Assembly (NCBI RefSeq): GCF_026343945.1
Contig: NZ_JAPKNJ010000003.1
Location: 558,001 to 622,000, forward strand
DNA length: 64,000 nt
Direction of reading: 5' to 3'
Source: Kaistia algarum
GTDB taxonomy: Bacteria; Pseudomonadota; Alphaproteobacteria; Rhizobiales; Kaistiaceae
This document shows, piece by piece, positions 17,641-26,475 of this stretch. Position 1 is the first letter of the stretch. Every line of letters starts with the position of its first letter. The notes below the pieces were generated by a model. The model saw only the letters and a list, made by a program, of their open reading frames with translations, searched no databases and was not told where the DNA came from. Made by a program: the position numbers and the translations under genes.

Positions 17641-18714
17641 ATGCCCAAGATGAAAGCCGCCATCTTTGTCGAGCCCGGACGCATCGTGCTCGACGAAAAG
17701 CCGATCCCCGAGGTCGGTCCGCTCGATGCGCTGATCCGGGTCACGACGACGACGATCTGCGGGACGGACGTTCACATCCTCAAGGGCGAATATCCGGTCG
17801 CACGGGGGCTGACGATCGGCCATGAGCCGGTCGGCGTCATCGAGAAACTCGGTTCGGCCGTTACCGGCTATCGCGAGGGCCAGCGGGTGATCGCGGGTGC
17901 CATCACGCCCAGCGGTTATTCCTATGCGTGCCTTTGCGGCTGTGGTTCGCAGGATGGGCCGGGCACCAAGCACGGCTTCAAGGCGATGGGCGGCTGGAAG
18001 TTCGGCAACACGATCGACGGCGCACAGGCCGAGTATGTGCTGGTTCCGGATGCCCTCGCCAATCTCGCACCGGTGCCGGACGAACTGACCGACGAAGAAG
18101 TGCTGATGTGCCCGGACATCATGTCGACGGGTTTTTCCGGCGCCGAGAGCGGCGCGGTGAAGATCGGCGATCATGTCGTGGTGTTCGCGCTGGGCCCGAT
18201 CGGGCTTTGCGCGGTGGCGGGGGCCAAGCTCAAGGGCGCGACGCGGATCATCGGCGTCGACACCGTGCCGGAGCGGCTCGCGATCGCCAAGAAACTCGGT
18301 GCCAGCGACGTGGTGGACTTCAAGCAGGGCGATCCGGTCGAGCAGATCATGGCGCTGACCGATGGCCGCGGCGTCGATGTGGCGATCGAGGCGCTCGGCA
18401 CGCAGAATACGTTCGAATCGGCGCTGAAGGTCCTGCGGCCCGGCGGCACGCTATCCAGCCTCGGCGTCTATTCGACCGATCTCAAGATCCCGCTCGGCGC
18501 CTTCTCGGCCGGCCTCGGCGACAACAAGATCGTCACCACGCTCTGCCCCGGCGGCAAGGAGCGGATGCGCCGGCTGATCGACGTGATCGCGTCCGGACGG
18601 GTCGATCTGAAGCCGCTGGTCACGCACCGCTTCAAGCTCGACGATATCGAGGCGGCCTATGACCTATTCTCGCACCAGCGTGACGGCGTGCTGAAGGTTG
18701 CGATCACGCCCTGA
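17641..18714 (+). CDS. Zinc-dependent alcohol dehydrogenase, secondary-alcohol-dehydrogenase type
   Basis: A medium-chain dehydrogenase of 357 residues. The catalytic zinc ligands are C40 (ICGTDVH), H61 with E62 (GHEPVGVIE) and D159 (CPDIMSTGFSGAES). Asp as third ligand is the pattern of the Thermoanaerobacter and Clostridium beijerinckii secondary alcohol dehydrogenases. Like those enzymes it lacks the canonical four-cysteine structural zinc site. The Rossmann part has FALGPIGL and an acidic residue after strand two (IGVD), favouring NAD over NADP. GGAGG precedes the ATG. The upstream FNR/FixK box points to a role in fermentation-type redox balance; the substrate is not certain. Confidence 0.88.
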   Translation: MPKMKAAIFVEPGRIVLDEKPIPEVGPLDALIRVTTTTICGTDVHILKGEYPVARGLTIGHEPVGVIEKLGSAVTGYREGQRVIAGAITPSGYSYACLCGCGSQDGPGTKHGFKAMGGWKFGNTIDGAQAEYVLVPDALANLAPVPDELTDEEVLMCPDIMSTGFSGAESGAVKIGDHVVVFALGPIGLCAVAGAKLKGATRIIGVDTVPERLAIAKKLGASDVVDFKQGDPVEQIMALTDGRGVDVAIEALGTQNTFESALKVLRPGGTLSSLGVYSTDLKIPLGAFSAGLGDNKIVTTLCPGGKERMRRLIDVIASGRVDLKPLVTHRFKLDDIEAAYDLFSHQRDGVLKVAITP

Positions 18715-18901
18715 GGCGCCCGGTTCGGCGGGGCCGTCCTTCCTGTTGCAACCGGGAGGCGGCCTCGGGACGGCGATGTTCCGGCGCGGACAGAATTGCG
18801 TCGGGCTTCGGCATAAATCGATTGAATCCCGATTGCATGAGCGCGCCGCCTGCGCCATCCTCCCCCCAGCCCGCGAAGAAGGGCATTTGGGAGGAATTTG
18901 A

Positions 18902-19864
18902 ATGTCTAAAGTCGCAAGGTCCGTCCTTGCCGCGAGCGCTATTGCGTTCGCGGCCATGTCCGCAGTTCCGGCGCCGGCCGCCGCTGCTGACGAGAAGATC
19001 ACGATCCTCGCCTCGGTGCCGGGTCTGACCTTTCCGTTCTTCGTCCACATGATGAATGCCTTCAAGGCCGAGGCCGAGAAGCAGGGCGTCGCCGTGATCG
19101 AGAGCGACGGCCAGGTTTCTTCGCCGAAGCAGACCGCCGACGTCGAGGCGGCGATCACGCAGGGCGTCAAGGGCATCGTGATCAGCCCGAACGAAGTCGA
19201 CGCCATGGCGCCGGCGCTGCAGCAGGCCGTCGAGGCCGGCATTCCCGTCGTGACCGTCGATCGCCGCGTCGCGCAGGTCGAGGGTATCCTTGCTCATATC
19301 GGCGCCGACAATGTGAAGGGCGGCGAGGCCCAGGGCGAACTCATCCTGAAGCTTTATCCCGATGGCGCGACCATCGTGAACCTGCAGGGCCAGTCGGGCG
19401 CCTCGCCGGCGATCGATCGCAACAAGGGCCTGCACAACGTCCTCGACAAGGCCGGCGACAAGTACAAGGTCGTCTTCGAGCAGACTGCCGGTTTCGACCG
19501 CGCCAAGGGTCTTTCGGTGACGGAAGCCGCGCTGGCCGGCCTCGCAGAGCCGCCGAAGGTCATCGTCGCAGCCAATGACGACATGGCGCTCGGCGCGATG
19601 GAAGCGGTCAAGGGCCGCAACCTCTCGGGCATCGCCATCATCGGCTTCGATGCACTTCCTGAAGCGCTTGCTCAGGTGCGTGATGGTGGTCTCACCGCAA
19701 CCATCGAGCAGTTCCCGGGCAAGCAGTCGGCCATGGGCGTCGATACGCTCGTCGCCTTCATCAAGGACGGCAAGAAGCCGGAACAGGCGCTGACGCTGCT
19801 GACCCCGGTCGCGGTCACCAAGGAAAACCTCAACATCGCCGAGCGTCTCGGCGAAGTGAAGTAA
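18902..19864 (+). CDS. Sugar ABC transporter periplasmic binding protein (ribose/RbsB type)
   Basis: A protein of 320 residues with a signal peptide (cut near PAAAADEK). The mature part is a Peripla_BP_4 domain: TFPFFVHMMNAFKAEAEKQGV, GVKGIVISPNEVDAMAPALQQAVEAGIPVVTVDRR, NDDMALGAMEA and GFDALPEALAQV are typical of ribose- and other pentose/hexose-binding proteins. It captures sugar for the ATPase and permease that follow. GGGAGGA gives a strong start. Upstream, TAAATCGATTGA (18814-18825) resembles a LacI-family operator, but no LacI gene is in the window. Confidence 0.92.
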   Translation: MSKVARSVLAASAIAFAAMSAVPAPAAAADEKITILASVPGLTFPFFVHMMNAFKAEAEKQGVAVIESDGQVSSPKQTADVEAAITQGVKGIVISPNEVDAMAPALQQAVEAGIPVVTVDRRVAQVEGILAHIGADNVKGGEAQGELILKLYPDGATIVNLQGQSGASPAIDRNKGLHNVLDKAGDKYKVVFEQTAGFDRAKGLSVTEAALAGLAEPPKVIVAANDDMALGAMEAVKGRNLSGIAIIGFDALPEALAQVRDGGLTATIEQFPGKQSAMGVDTLVAFIKDGKKPEQALTLLTPVAVTKENLNIAERLGEVK

Positions 19865-19874
19865 TCCATCTTTC

Positions 19875-19904
19875 GGGAGCCGGCCGCATCGGCGGTCGGT
19901 TCCC
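19875..19904 (+). other. Intercistronic stem-loop behind the sugar-binding protein gene
   Basis: GGGAGCCGGCCG (19875-19886) pairs with CGGTCGGTTCCC (19893-19904) through 12 pairs including two G-U pairs. There is no T tract. Such stems often protect the abundant binding-protein mRNA and lower expression of the membrane genes downstream. That is inference from position. Confidence 0.5.
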
Positions 19905-19947
19905 ATCTTCCTTTCCCATCCGATTTGATTGACGAGGCTTGTTTCGC

Positions 19948-21489
19948 ATGGCCGTCGAAGCGCATTCCCTGCTCCAGATGACGGGCATCGCGAAGAGCTT
20001 TCCGGGCGTCAAGGCGCTGGACGGCGTCGATCTCGAGGTGAAAGCCGGCGAAATCCACGCGCTGCTCGGTGAGAACGGGGCAGGCAAGTCCACACTTCTC
20101 AAGATCCTCGCCGGTGCGCAGGGCCCCGATCGTGGCTCGATCGTGTTTGACGGCAAGGCGGTGAACTTCGCCCATCCGCACGCGGCCCAGCAGGCCGGCA
20201 TTGTCACGATCTATCAGGAATTCACGCTCGCCCCGGACATGAGCATCGCCGAGAACGTGTTCATCGGCCGCGAGCCCGGACCGGGCCCCTTCGTCAACTG
20301 GTCGGAGCTTGCCTCACGGACGCAGGTGATCACCCGCGGCATCGGCCTTGACCGCAATCCGATGACGCTGGTTCGCGATCTTTCCGTCGCGGAACAGCAG
20401 ATGGTCGAGATCGCCCGCGCTCTATCGATGAATTCCCGGCTCATCGTCATGGACGAGCCGACCTCCGCACTCAGCCTTTCCGAGGTCGACAAGCTCTTTG
20501 CGATCGTCCGCAAGCTGAAGGCCGATGGTATCTCGGTCATCTTCGTGACGCACCGCCTCGAAGAGGTGATCGAGATCTGCGATCGCTACACGGTGCTGCG
20601 CGACGGGCGCAATGTCGGCGCTGGCCATGTCCGCGACGTGACGGTCGAGGACATCATCCGCCTGATGGTCGGGCGTGAGCTTACGGCGCTCTTTGCTCAT
20701 CGCGAGGCGACCGAGGCAGGCGAGGTCGCCCTGGCTGTCGAGGGGCTGACCCGCAGCCGCACGGCGCAGGACCCGCATGCAACCGAACTCAAGGACGTGT
20801 CGCTCTTCGTGCGTCGCGGTGAAATTCTCGGCATTGCCGGCCTCGTCGGCGCAGGCCGGACGGAGACGGCGCGAGCGATTTTCGGAGCCGACCCGTTCGA
20901 CAAGGGCCGCGTCCTCATAGACGGGCAGCCGGTCGACATCCGCTCGCCGCGCGACGCGATCCGCCACGGGGTTGGGCTGGTGCCGGAAGACCGCAAGCTG
21001 CAGGCGCTGTTTCTATCGCAGGCGATCCGCACCAATATGTCGGTCGCGGCGCTGGATCGCCTCTCTCTCTTCGGCATTTTCGTCGACGAGCGGAAGGAGC
21101 GCGGCATGGTCGAGGAATTCCGTAATCTGCTCAACATCCGCATGGCCGGGCCCGACCAGCCGGTGGGAAATCTATCCGGCGGCAATCAGCAGAAGGTTGT
21201 GCTCGCGCGCTGGCTGGCGCTCCGGCCGAAGGTGCTGATCGTCGACGAGCCGACGCGCGGCATCGATGTCGGCGCCAAGGTCGAGGTTCACAATCTGCTG
21301 TTCGAGATGGCGCGGAACGGCATCGCCGTCATTGCCATCTCGTCTGAATTGCCTGAGGTGCTGGCCGTATCCGACCGCATCGTGACCATGCGCGAAGGTC
21401 GGGTGACCGGCGAGGTGATGCGGGCGGATGCGACGCAGGAAAAGCTCATGGCGATGATGACGCTCGGCGTAACGACACGCGCGGCCTGA
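19948..21489 (+). CDS. Sugar ABC transporter ATP-binding protein (RbsA type, two ATPase domains)
   Basis: A protein of 513 residues starting at MAVEAHSLLQMTGIAKSFPGVKAL; a TTG three codons upstream is less likely. The first domain has Walker A GENGAGKST, signature LSVAEQQMVEIARAL and Walker B LIVMDEPTSAL. The second has a degenerate Walker A (GLVGAGRTET), signature LSGGNQQKVVLARWL and Walker B LIVDEPTRGID. This asymmetry is standard for carbohydrate importers of the CUT2 class, where one polypeptide powers a permease dimer. It sits between the binding-protein and permease genes. Confidence 0.95.
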   Translation: MAVEAHSLLQMTGIAKSFPGVKALDGVDLEVKAGEIHALLGENGAGKSTLLKILAGAQGPDRGSIVFDGKAVNFAHPHAAQQAGIVTIYQEFTLAPDMSIAENVFIGREPGPGPFVNWSELASRTQVITRGIGLDRNPMTLVRDLSVAEQQMVEIARALSMNSRLIVMDEPTSALSLSEVDKLFAIVRKLKADGISVIFVTHRLEEVIEICDRYTVLRDGRNVGAGHVRDVTVEDIIRLMVGRELTALFAHREATEAGEVALAVEGLTRSRTAQDPHATELKDVSLFVRRGEILGIAGLVGAGRTETARAIFGADPFDKGRVLIDGQPVDIRSPRDAIRHGVGLVPEDRKLQALFLSQAIRTNMSVAALDRLSLFGIFVDERKERGMVEEFRNLLNIRMAGPDQPVGNLSGGNQQKVVLARWLALRPKVLIVDEPTRGIDVGAKVEVHNLLFEMARNGIAVIAISSELPEVLAVSDRIVTMREGRVTGEVMRADATQEKLMAMMTLGVTTRAA

Positions 21490-21535
21490 CCGGGCACGCC
21501 AACCCATCAAGACAATATCTGGAGGAAGAGACGGC

Positions 21536-22558
21536 ATGAGCGACGCGGGCAAAGCGACGGGACCCAATTCGGGCGGGGTCGATCTCTTCGGCCTGCTCGC
21601 GCGATTTGCGCCGCTCCTGTTCCTGGTCGTGCTGATGGCGGTGTTCACGATCCTCGAGCCACGGTTCCTATCGTCGATCAACATTTTCAACGTCATGCGG
21701 CAGGTGTCGATCACCGGTCTCCTCGCTATCGGAATGACCTTCGTGATCCTGACAGCGGGTATCGATCTCTCGATCGGCTCGCTGCTGGCTTTCGCCGGCC
21801 TCGTTGCCGCCGCGGTGGCCAAGGGCGGCCTGCAGGATCGATTCACGGTCGGGGAGGGCGGTATCGGTTATGGCTGGCCGCTCGCCGCGCTTGCCGCGAT
21901 CGCGATCGGCCTTGCCGGTGGCTATATCCAGGGCCTCGCCATCACCCGGCTCAAGGTACCGCCCTTCGTCGTAACACTGGGCGGCATGTCGGTGTTTCGC
22001 GGCGCGGCGCTTCTATTCGCCGCCGGCGGCCCGATCTCGGGCTTCGATCGCGCCTTTACCTGGTGGGGGCAGGGCAAGATCGGGCCGGTACCGGTACCGG
22101 TGATCCTCTTCCTCGTCATCGCGCTGATTGCCCATATCGTGCTGCGCTACACGCGCTACGGCCGCCAGGTTTATGCGGTCGGCGGCAATCCGGAAGCGGC
22201 GCGGCTCTCGGGCCTGAACGTCAACCGCGTCATCTGCAGCGTCTATGTCATCATGGGCTTCTTCGCGGGGCTCGGCGCCTTCGTGCTGGCCGCGCGTCTC
22301 AATTCGGCCGAGGCCGTGGCCGGCACGGGATATGAACTGACCGTCATCGCTTCCGTGGTCATTGGCGGCACGTCGCTGTTCGGCGGTGTCGGCTCGATCT
22401 TTGGCACGGTCGTGGGATCGCTGCTGATCGGCGTCCTGCTGAACGGCCTCGTCTTGATGAATGTGTCGTCCTACATCCAGCAGATCATCATCGGCGTCAT
22501 CATCGTGCTCGCCGTGGCCTTCGACACCTTCGCCAAGTCCCGCCGCCGCAAGGTCTGA
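21536..22558 (+). CDS. Sugar ABC transporter permease (RbsC type)
   Basis: A protein of 340 residues with eight or more hydrophobic segments. The family pattern is clear: FLSSINIFNVMRQVSITGLLAIGMTFVILTAGIDLSIGS, then GLAITRLKVPPFVVTLGGMSVFRG, GGNPEAARLSGLNV and the late VIASVVIGGTSLFGGVGSIFGT. It forms the CUT2 membrane channel with the RbsA-type ATPase. A GGAGGAAG lies ahead of the ATG. The set lacks a kinase or isomerase, so the sugar cannot be named. Confidence 0.94.
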   Translation: MSDAGKATGPNSGGVDLFGLLARFAPLLFLVVLMAVFTILEPRFLSSINIFNVMRQVSITGLLAIGMTFVILTAGIDLSIGSLLAFAGLVAAAVAKGGLQDRFTVGEGGIGYGWPLAALAAIAIGLAGGYIQGLAITRLKVPPFVVTLGGMSVFRGAALLFAAGGPISGFDRAFTWWGQGKIGPVPVPVILFLVIALIAHIVLRYTRYGRQVYAVGGNPEAARLSGLNVNRVICSVYVIMGFFAGLGAFVLAARLNSAEAVAGTGYELTVIASVVIGGTSLFGGVGSIFGTVVGSLLIGVLLNGLVLMNVSSYIQQIIIGVIIVLAVAFDTFAKSRRRKV

Positions 22559-22585
22559 GGCGGAGCTGTCCATCGCGGAGCGCGC

Positions 22586-23152
22586 CTATTCGCGGCCGCG
22601 TTGGCGCGCGCTCCGGACGGCTGTGCCGAACACATAGTCCCAGAACAGCGACGTCACGCCGAAATTGCCATCCTCATGCCGGAAATGATGGAGCGCGTGC
22701 TTGTGCTTCAGCCGGTAAAGGTACGTGCCCGGCGTCATCTTCCAGTGATGCAGGATGTGGTGGGCGAAGGTGTAGGCGAGATAGCCGGTGATCATGCCGG
22801 CGCTGAAGCCGCTGCCGATATCGAAGCCGAAGAACCACCAGGACGGCAGGACGACGCCGACGAGCAGCAGCGCGAAGCTCATCCATACGGGCGTTCCGAT
22901 CAGCGCCGTGGGCGACTGATGATGCAGGCCGTGCAGATCGCGGAAATAGACGAGATGGTGCAGGACGAAGCGGTGAACGAGATATTCGACGAGCGTCCAC
23001 ACGAAGATGCCGCTCAGGAAGGCGGCAATCCAGTGAAGCGGGTTCACATATTGGGACGAGACGGCCGGCGCGACGGCCAAGCCTGCGATCACCAACGGAT
23101 AGACCACGAAGTCGGCATAGTAGCCGAAGGCTTTCAGCTCGAACGTCGACAT
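22586..23152 (-). CDS. Fatty acid hydroxylase/sterol desaturase-family membrane protein
   Basis: A protein of 188 residues starting at MSTFELKAFGYYADF; the frame continues upstream but without family similarity. Membrane segments alternate with histidine clusters HRFVLHH, HGLHH, HHILHH and HALHH, the pattern of di-iron hydroxylases and desaturases of the FA_hydroxylase family. Such enzymes hydroxylate lipids, sterols, carotenoids or sphingolipid-like chains at the inner membrane. It is a short member and the substrate is unknown. It converges with the ABC permease gene, 27 bases apart. Confidence 0.85.
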   Translation of the reverse strand: MSTFELKAFGYYADFVVYPLVIAGLAVAPAVSSQYVNPLHWIAAFLSGIFVWTLVEYLVHRFVLHHLVYFRDLHGLHHQSPTALIGTPVWMSFALLLVGVVLPSWWFFGFDIGSGFSAGMITGYLAYTFAHHILHHWKMTPGTYLYRLKHKHALHHFRHEDGNFGVTSLFWDYVFGTAVRSARQRGRE

Positions 23153-23338
23153 TTGACCTGCACTCGTCCCCCGACAATCTTGTATCAGATGAGCCGGCTC
23201 ATATCCGGCAGGCAAGGCAAATCCATGCCGCGCTATACAATTCTCCGCCAAAACGTTTCGCGTTCGGCACTTCCTGCCGTTCGTGGCAGCGACAGGATGC
23301 CGGGTGACGTAAGCCCGGCGACGTGGCATCGTCTAGCC

Positions 23339-24241
23339 ATGCGCACAGCCCTCATCCTATCGCTAGTCACCCTCGCCACAGCCGTCGGCGCCGAGCCCGT
23401 CATTCCGCAGAAGCCGCGGATCGAATCGACCCGCCACTTGGTTCCTATCAATATCATCAATGGCAAGGATGATCGCGATTCGCTGCTTTTGCTAGGCCCG
23501 GCCCTCGGCCTCTCGTCACCCGAGATCGATCGCGTCCGCATGGTCTCAGGCTATGTCGGCTGCTTGTCGCCTTCGCCGTCGGTTGGCTCGGCGGCGCTGT
23601 TCCTGAACAATTCCCAGATCCTGACGGCGGCGCATGTCTTCTTCGAGCCGTCAGGGCGCCGGCGCTGGAAGTGCTTCTTCAAGAATCAGGCGAGCGAGCC
23701 TCGTATGATCGACCTCCTGGTTGATGACGCCAATGCGCGCTTCGGCTCGAAGCGTCCCAAGCCCGGCTCCAACAATGATTATGCAATTGTTCGTCTGGCT
23801 GAGCCGCTCATGGGCGCCGCGCCCTTTCCGGTGGCGCCCGATGCGCCGGTTCGGGCCGGGGACGACCTCATTGTCGTGACGGCGCATCCAGCCGCGATGG
23901 AGAAGACCGTCGATCGCTCGATCCCGGTCGTTCAGGGCTGCCAGGTAATGCGGGTCCCGCGCTCCAGCGAGAAGACCTCGTTCTATCGCTCCGACTGCGA
24001 TGCCACCGGCGCATCGTCGGGCGGCATGAACCTGTCGCGGGTCGGCGGAGAACTGGTCTATCGCGGCATCAACATCACGACCGGGCCGTGGCAGGATCTC
24101 AAGTTCAAGGGTGCGCCCTTCAACGAGAAGGGTGGCAGCGTGACGACGGCGCTCGGCACAGACGCGGCGATCCTGGCTGCCGGACGCGATCTGCAGGCGG
24201 CGCCGCCGCCCGTCCCGCAGACCGCCAAGGCGTCGCCTTGA
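23339..24241 (+). CDS. Secreted trypsin-like serine protease
   Basis: A protein of 300 residues from MRTALILSLVTLATAVGAEP, a clear signal peptide. The catalytic triad is visible: His99 in ILTAAHVF, Asp147 in NNDYAIVRL, and Ser227 in CDATGASSGGMN, where the usual GDSGG reads ASSGG. Cysteines at 75, 112, 201 and 220 can pair. The final 25 residues are a flexible Ala/Pro tail. It resembles bacterial extracellular S1 proteases that act in the periplasm or outside. Its stop codon directly abuts that of the convergent metallopeptidase gene. Confidence 0.85.
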   Translation: MRTALILSLVTLATAVGAEPVIPQKPRIESTRHLVPINIINGKDDRDSLLLLGPALGLSSPEIDRVRMVSGYVGCLSPSPSVGSAALFLNNSQILTAAHVFFEPSGRRRWKCFFKNQASEPRMIDLLVDDANARFGSKRPKPGSNNDYAIVRLAEPLMGAAPFPVAPDAPVRAGDDLIVVTAHPAAMEKTVDRSIPVVQGCQVMRVPRSSEKTSFYRSDCDATGASSGGMNLSRVGGELVYRGINITTGPWQDLKFKGAPFNEKGGSVTTALGTDAAILAAGRDLQAAPPPVPQTAKASP

Positions 24242-25327
24242 TCAAGCGGCCTGAAGCTGCACGTCCCGCCCGCGGACGATGCGGTCGATGAAGGCGAGCT
24301 TTTCGAGCACACCGGGTCCGGGCTCGAACGGATAGAGATCCGGCTGGCCCATGCTGCGGTTGAGGGAGTTGACCGCGACGGTCAGTGGTTTCCACGCCTC
24401 GAGGATCGACTCGATCGGCACGTCGCCATACGGGTTGAAGTCGATCGTGGCAGCGAGTTCCTGCTGGGCCGCCCGCTTCGGCCGGATGCGAAGACCGAAG
24501 GCGTAGGCGGTCTCCAGCGTGTCGACGATGTGCAGGAAATGGGCGAAGGTCTCGGCGAAATCCTCCCATGGATGCGCCGAGGCATATTGGCTGACGAAGC
24601 GCTCCCGCCAATCCTGCGGATAGTTTCCGGCATAATACTGCTGCAGGGCTGCCTGATAGTCGAAGCTCTCGTCGCCGAACAGGCTCCGGAACTCGTCAAG
24701 GTGGCCGCCATCGCGCACGAGGCGGTCCCAATAATAATGGCCGATCTCGTGCCGGAAATGGCCGAGCAGCGTTCGATAAGGCTCGTGCATGGAGCTCCGG
24801 GCCCGCTCCCGCTCGACTGAGTCGGCTTCGGCGATGTTGATCGTGATGATGCCGTCCTCATGGCCGGTCATGACGCGCATGTCGTTCATGTCAGCGAGGA
24901 ACTGGAAGGACAGGCCGCCGATGGAATCGTCAGCCTTGTTGGGAATGGCCAGCCCGAGGCGCAGCAGGCTATACATCAGCCGATGCTTGGCGATCTCGAT
25001 ATGCTGCCAGCGCTCGGCAAAGAGTTGGCTCGAAAGGTCGGGGATGGTGAGGTTCGTGCGACAGGAGAGACAGAGTTCTTCCGCGCTTTCTGACGGCACC
25101 AGCCAATTGCAGGCGTTATAGGCCCGGTTGGCGCAGAAACGGAAGGCTGGCTCCGATCCTGGATGCGCGGCATAGAGCGGACGCCCGTCGACATCCTGGC
25201 CGACAGCGTCGAGCGAGCGAAGATGCGCCTCATCGGTCACATAGCCGAGCTCACGCTGGCAGCCGGCACATTGCATTTCCTCGAACGACAGCCAATGGCT
25301 GCACGCGTGGCATTCGAATAGTCGCAT
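24242..25327 (-). CDS. Zinc-ribbon plus putative zinc metallopeptidase
   Basis: A protein of 361 residues without a signal peptide. The N-terminal 95 residues carry four CxxC pairs (C6/C9, C20/C23, then C65...C73 and C86/C89), like zinc ribbons. The central part has the zincin motif HEIGHYYWDRLV (H193, E194, H197), and EDFAETFAHFLH further on supplies an acidic third ligand. This is the organisation of the 'putative zinc-binding metallopeptidase' family (PF15887-like). It is probably cytoplasmic; its substrate is unknown. It converges on the secreted serine protease gene with the two stops back to back in TGATCA. Confidence 0.83.
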   Translation of the reverse strand: MRLFECHACSHWLSFEEMQCAGCQRELGYVTDEAHLRSLDAVGQDVDGRPLYAAHPGSEPAFRFCANRAYNACNWLVPSESAEELCLSCRTNLTIPDLSSQLFAERWQHIEIAKHRLMYSLLRLGLAIPNKADDSIGGLSFQFLADMNDMRVMTGHEDGIITINIAEADSVERERARSSMHEPYRTLLGHFRHEIGHYYWDRLVRDGGHLDEFRSLFGDESFDYQAALQQYYAGNYPQDWRERFVSQYASAHPWEDFAETFAHFLHIVDTLETAYAFGLRIRPKRAAQQELAATIDFNPYGDVPIESILEAWKPLTVAVNSLNRSMGQPDLYPFEPGPGVLEKLAFIDRIVRGRDVQLQAA

Positions 25328-25401
25328 GGGCTCGCTCCGTGACCCGGGCGATCGGGTCCCGGAGCTGCAAGAACGCGCGACTGGCGGATTGGTTCAACGC
25401 G

Positions 25402-26475
25402 TCAGGCGTGATTCTGCGGCTCGTCGCTATCGAAACGGATGGTGACGCGGGTCCCGCGATGCTGGACGTCGTGCTCGATCTCGGCCGCGAGCTTCGTCGC
25501 CAGCGCCTGGATGATCCGCCGTCCAAGGCCCGTTCCGACCGCCTTGCCGCTTTCGCCCGGCCCGATGCCGTCATCCTCGACCGTGAGCGCGAAGCGCCGC
25601 CCCGCCGACCGGCCGATGACCCGAACGGTGCCGTCTCGATCCGGATAGGCATATTTGAGGGCGTTCAACACCAGCTCGGTCATGATGACGCCGACGGCCA
25701 CAGCTCGATCGGTGAGGATCTCGGCGGGATCGATCTGAAACGATATCTGTCCGCTTTTGTCTTCTCCGTCGACCGTGCGCGAGAGGTCCTCTATCAACCC
25801 GCCGAGATAGAGGTCGAGCGACACAGTGTGCACGTCGTCGGACGTGTAAAGCCGCCGATGCACCTGCGAGACCGCCAGGACGCGGCCAACCGCGGTGGCG
25901 AGAACGCTCTTCACCTCCGGATCCGGATTGGCGGACGCCTGCATGTTCAGAAGCGAGGCGACCAGCTGCAAACTGTTGCCGACGCGGTGATTCATCTCGC
26001 GGATCAGGACGGCCCGCTCTTCGGCGAGGGCCTGGAAGCGGTCGCGCGCCGCGCGCACCTCGGCTTCGGCCTCACGGCGGCCGCGCTCCAGCTTGCGGGC
26101 GTGGAGGGACGAGGCCAGTGCTGCGCGCAGCAGCGGAAAGAACTCGCCATTCAGTTCCTTGATGACATAGTCGTCTGCGCCGGCCTTCAGCGCGGCCACG
26201 GCGATCTTGCTCTGCGATTCTCCCGTCACATAGACGATGGAGGGCGGTTCCGGCAGGGCGCGAATCGTCGGAATGAGTTCAAGGCCCGTCTTGCCCGGCA
26301 TGTGATGGTCGAGCGCGACGATATCGATGCCGCCTTGTTCGATCCGGGCAAGACCGGTGAGCCCGTCGGTCGCTGTCTCGACGACATAGCCATGCCGCGC
26401 CAAGTCCTTCTCGGCGAGTCGGCAAAGGCCAGGATCGTCGTCGACATACAGGACGACCGGGGATGATTCCATCAA
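25402..26475 (-). CDS. Receiver-histidine kinase (REC, HisKA_2-type, HATPase)
   Basis: A protein of 357 residues. The N-terminal receiver has acidic residues DDD near 12, phospho-acceptor Asp56 (VALDHHMPGKTG) and Lys106 (YVIKE). A coiled linker follows to the dimerisation box LIREMNHRVGNSLQLVASLL with phospho-His163, typical of HisKA_2/HWE-like kinases of alphaproteobacteria. The ATPase domain has the N box ELVLNALKYA and a G box VGTGLGRRII. Its start overlaps the end of the lone receiver gene by four bases, so translation is coupled. It may pass phosphate between that receiver and an unlinked partner. Confidence 0.9.
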   Translation of the reverse strand: MMESSPVVLYVDDDPGLCRLAEKDLARHGYVVETATDGLTGLARIEQGGIDIVALDHHMPGKTGLELIPTIRALPEPPSIVYVTGESQSKIAVAALKAGADDYVIKELNGEFFPLLRAALASSLHARKLERGRREAEAEVRAARDRFQALAEERAVLIREMNHRVGNSLQLVASLLNMQASANPDPEVKSVLATAVGRVLAVSQVHRRLYTSDDVHTVSLDLYLGGLIEDLSRTVDGEDKSGQISFQIDPAEILTDRAVAVGVIMTELVLNALKYAYPDRDGTVRVIGRSAGRRFALTVEDDGIGPGESGKAVGTGLGRRIIQALATKLAAEIEHDVQHRGTRVTIRFDSDEPQNHA

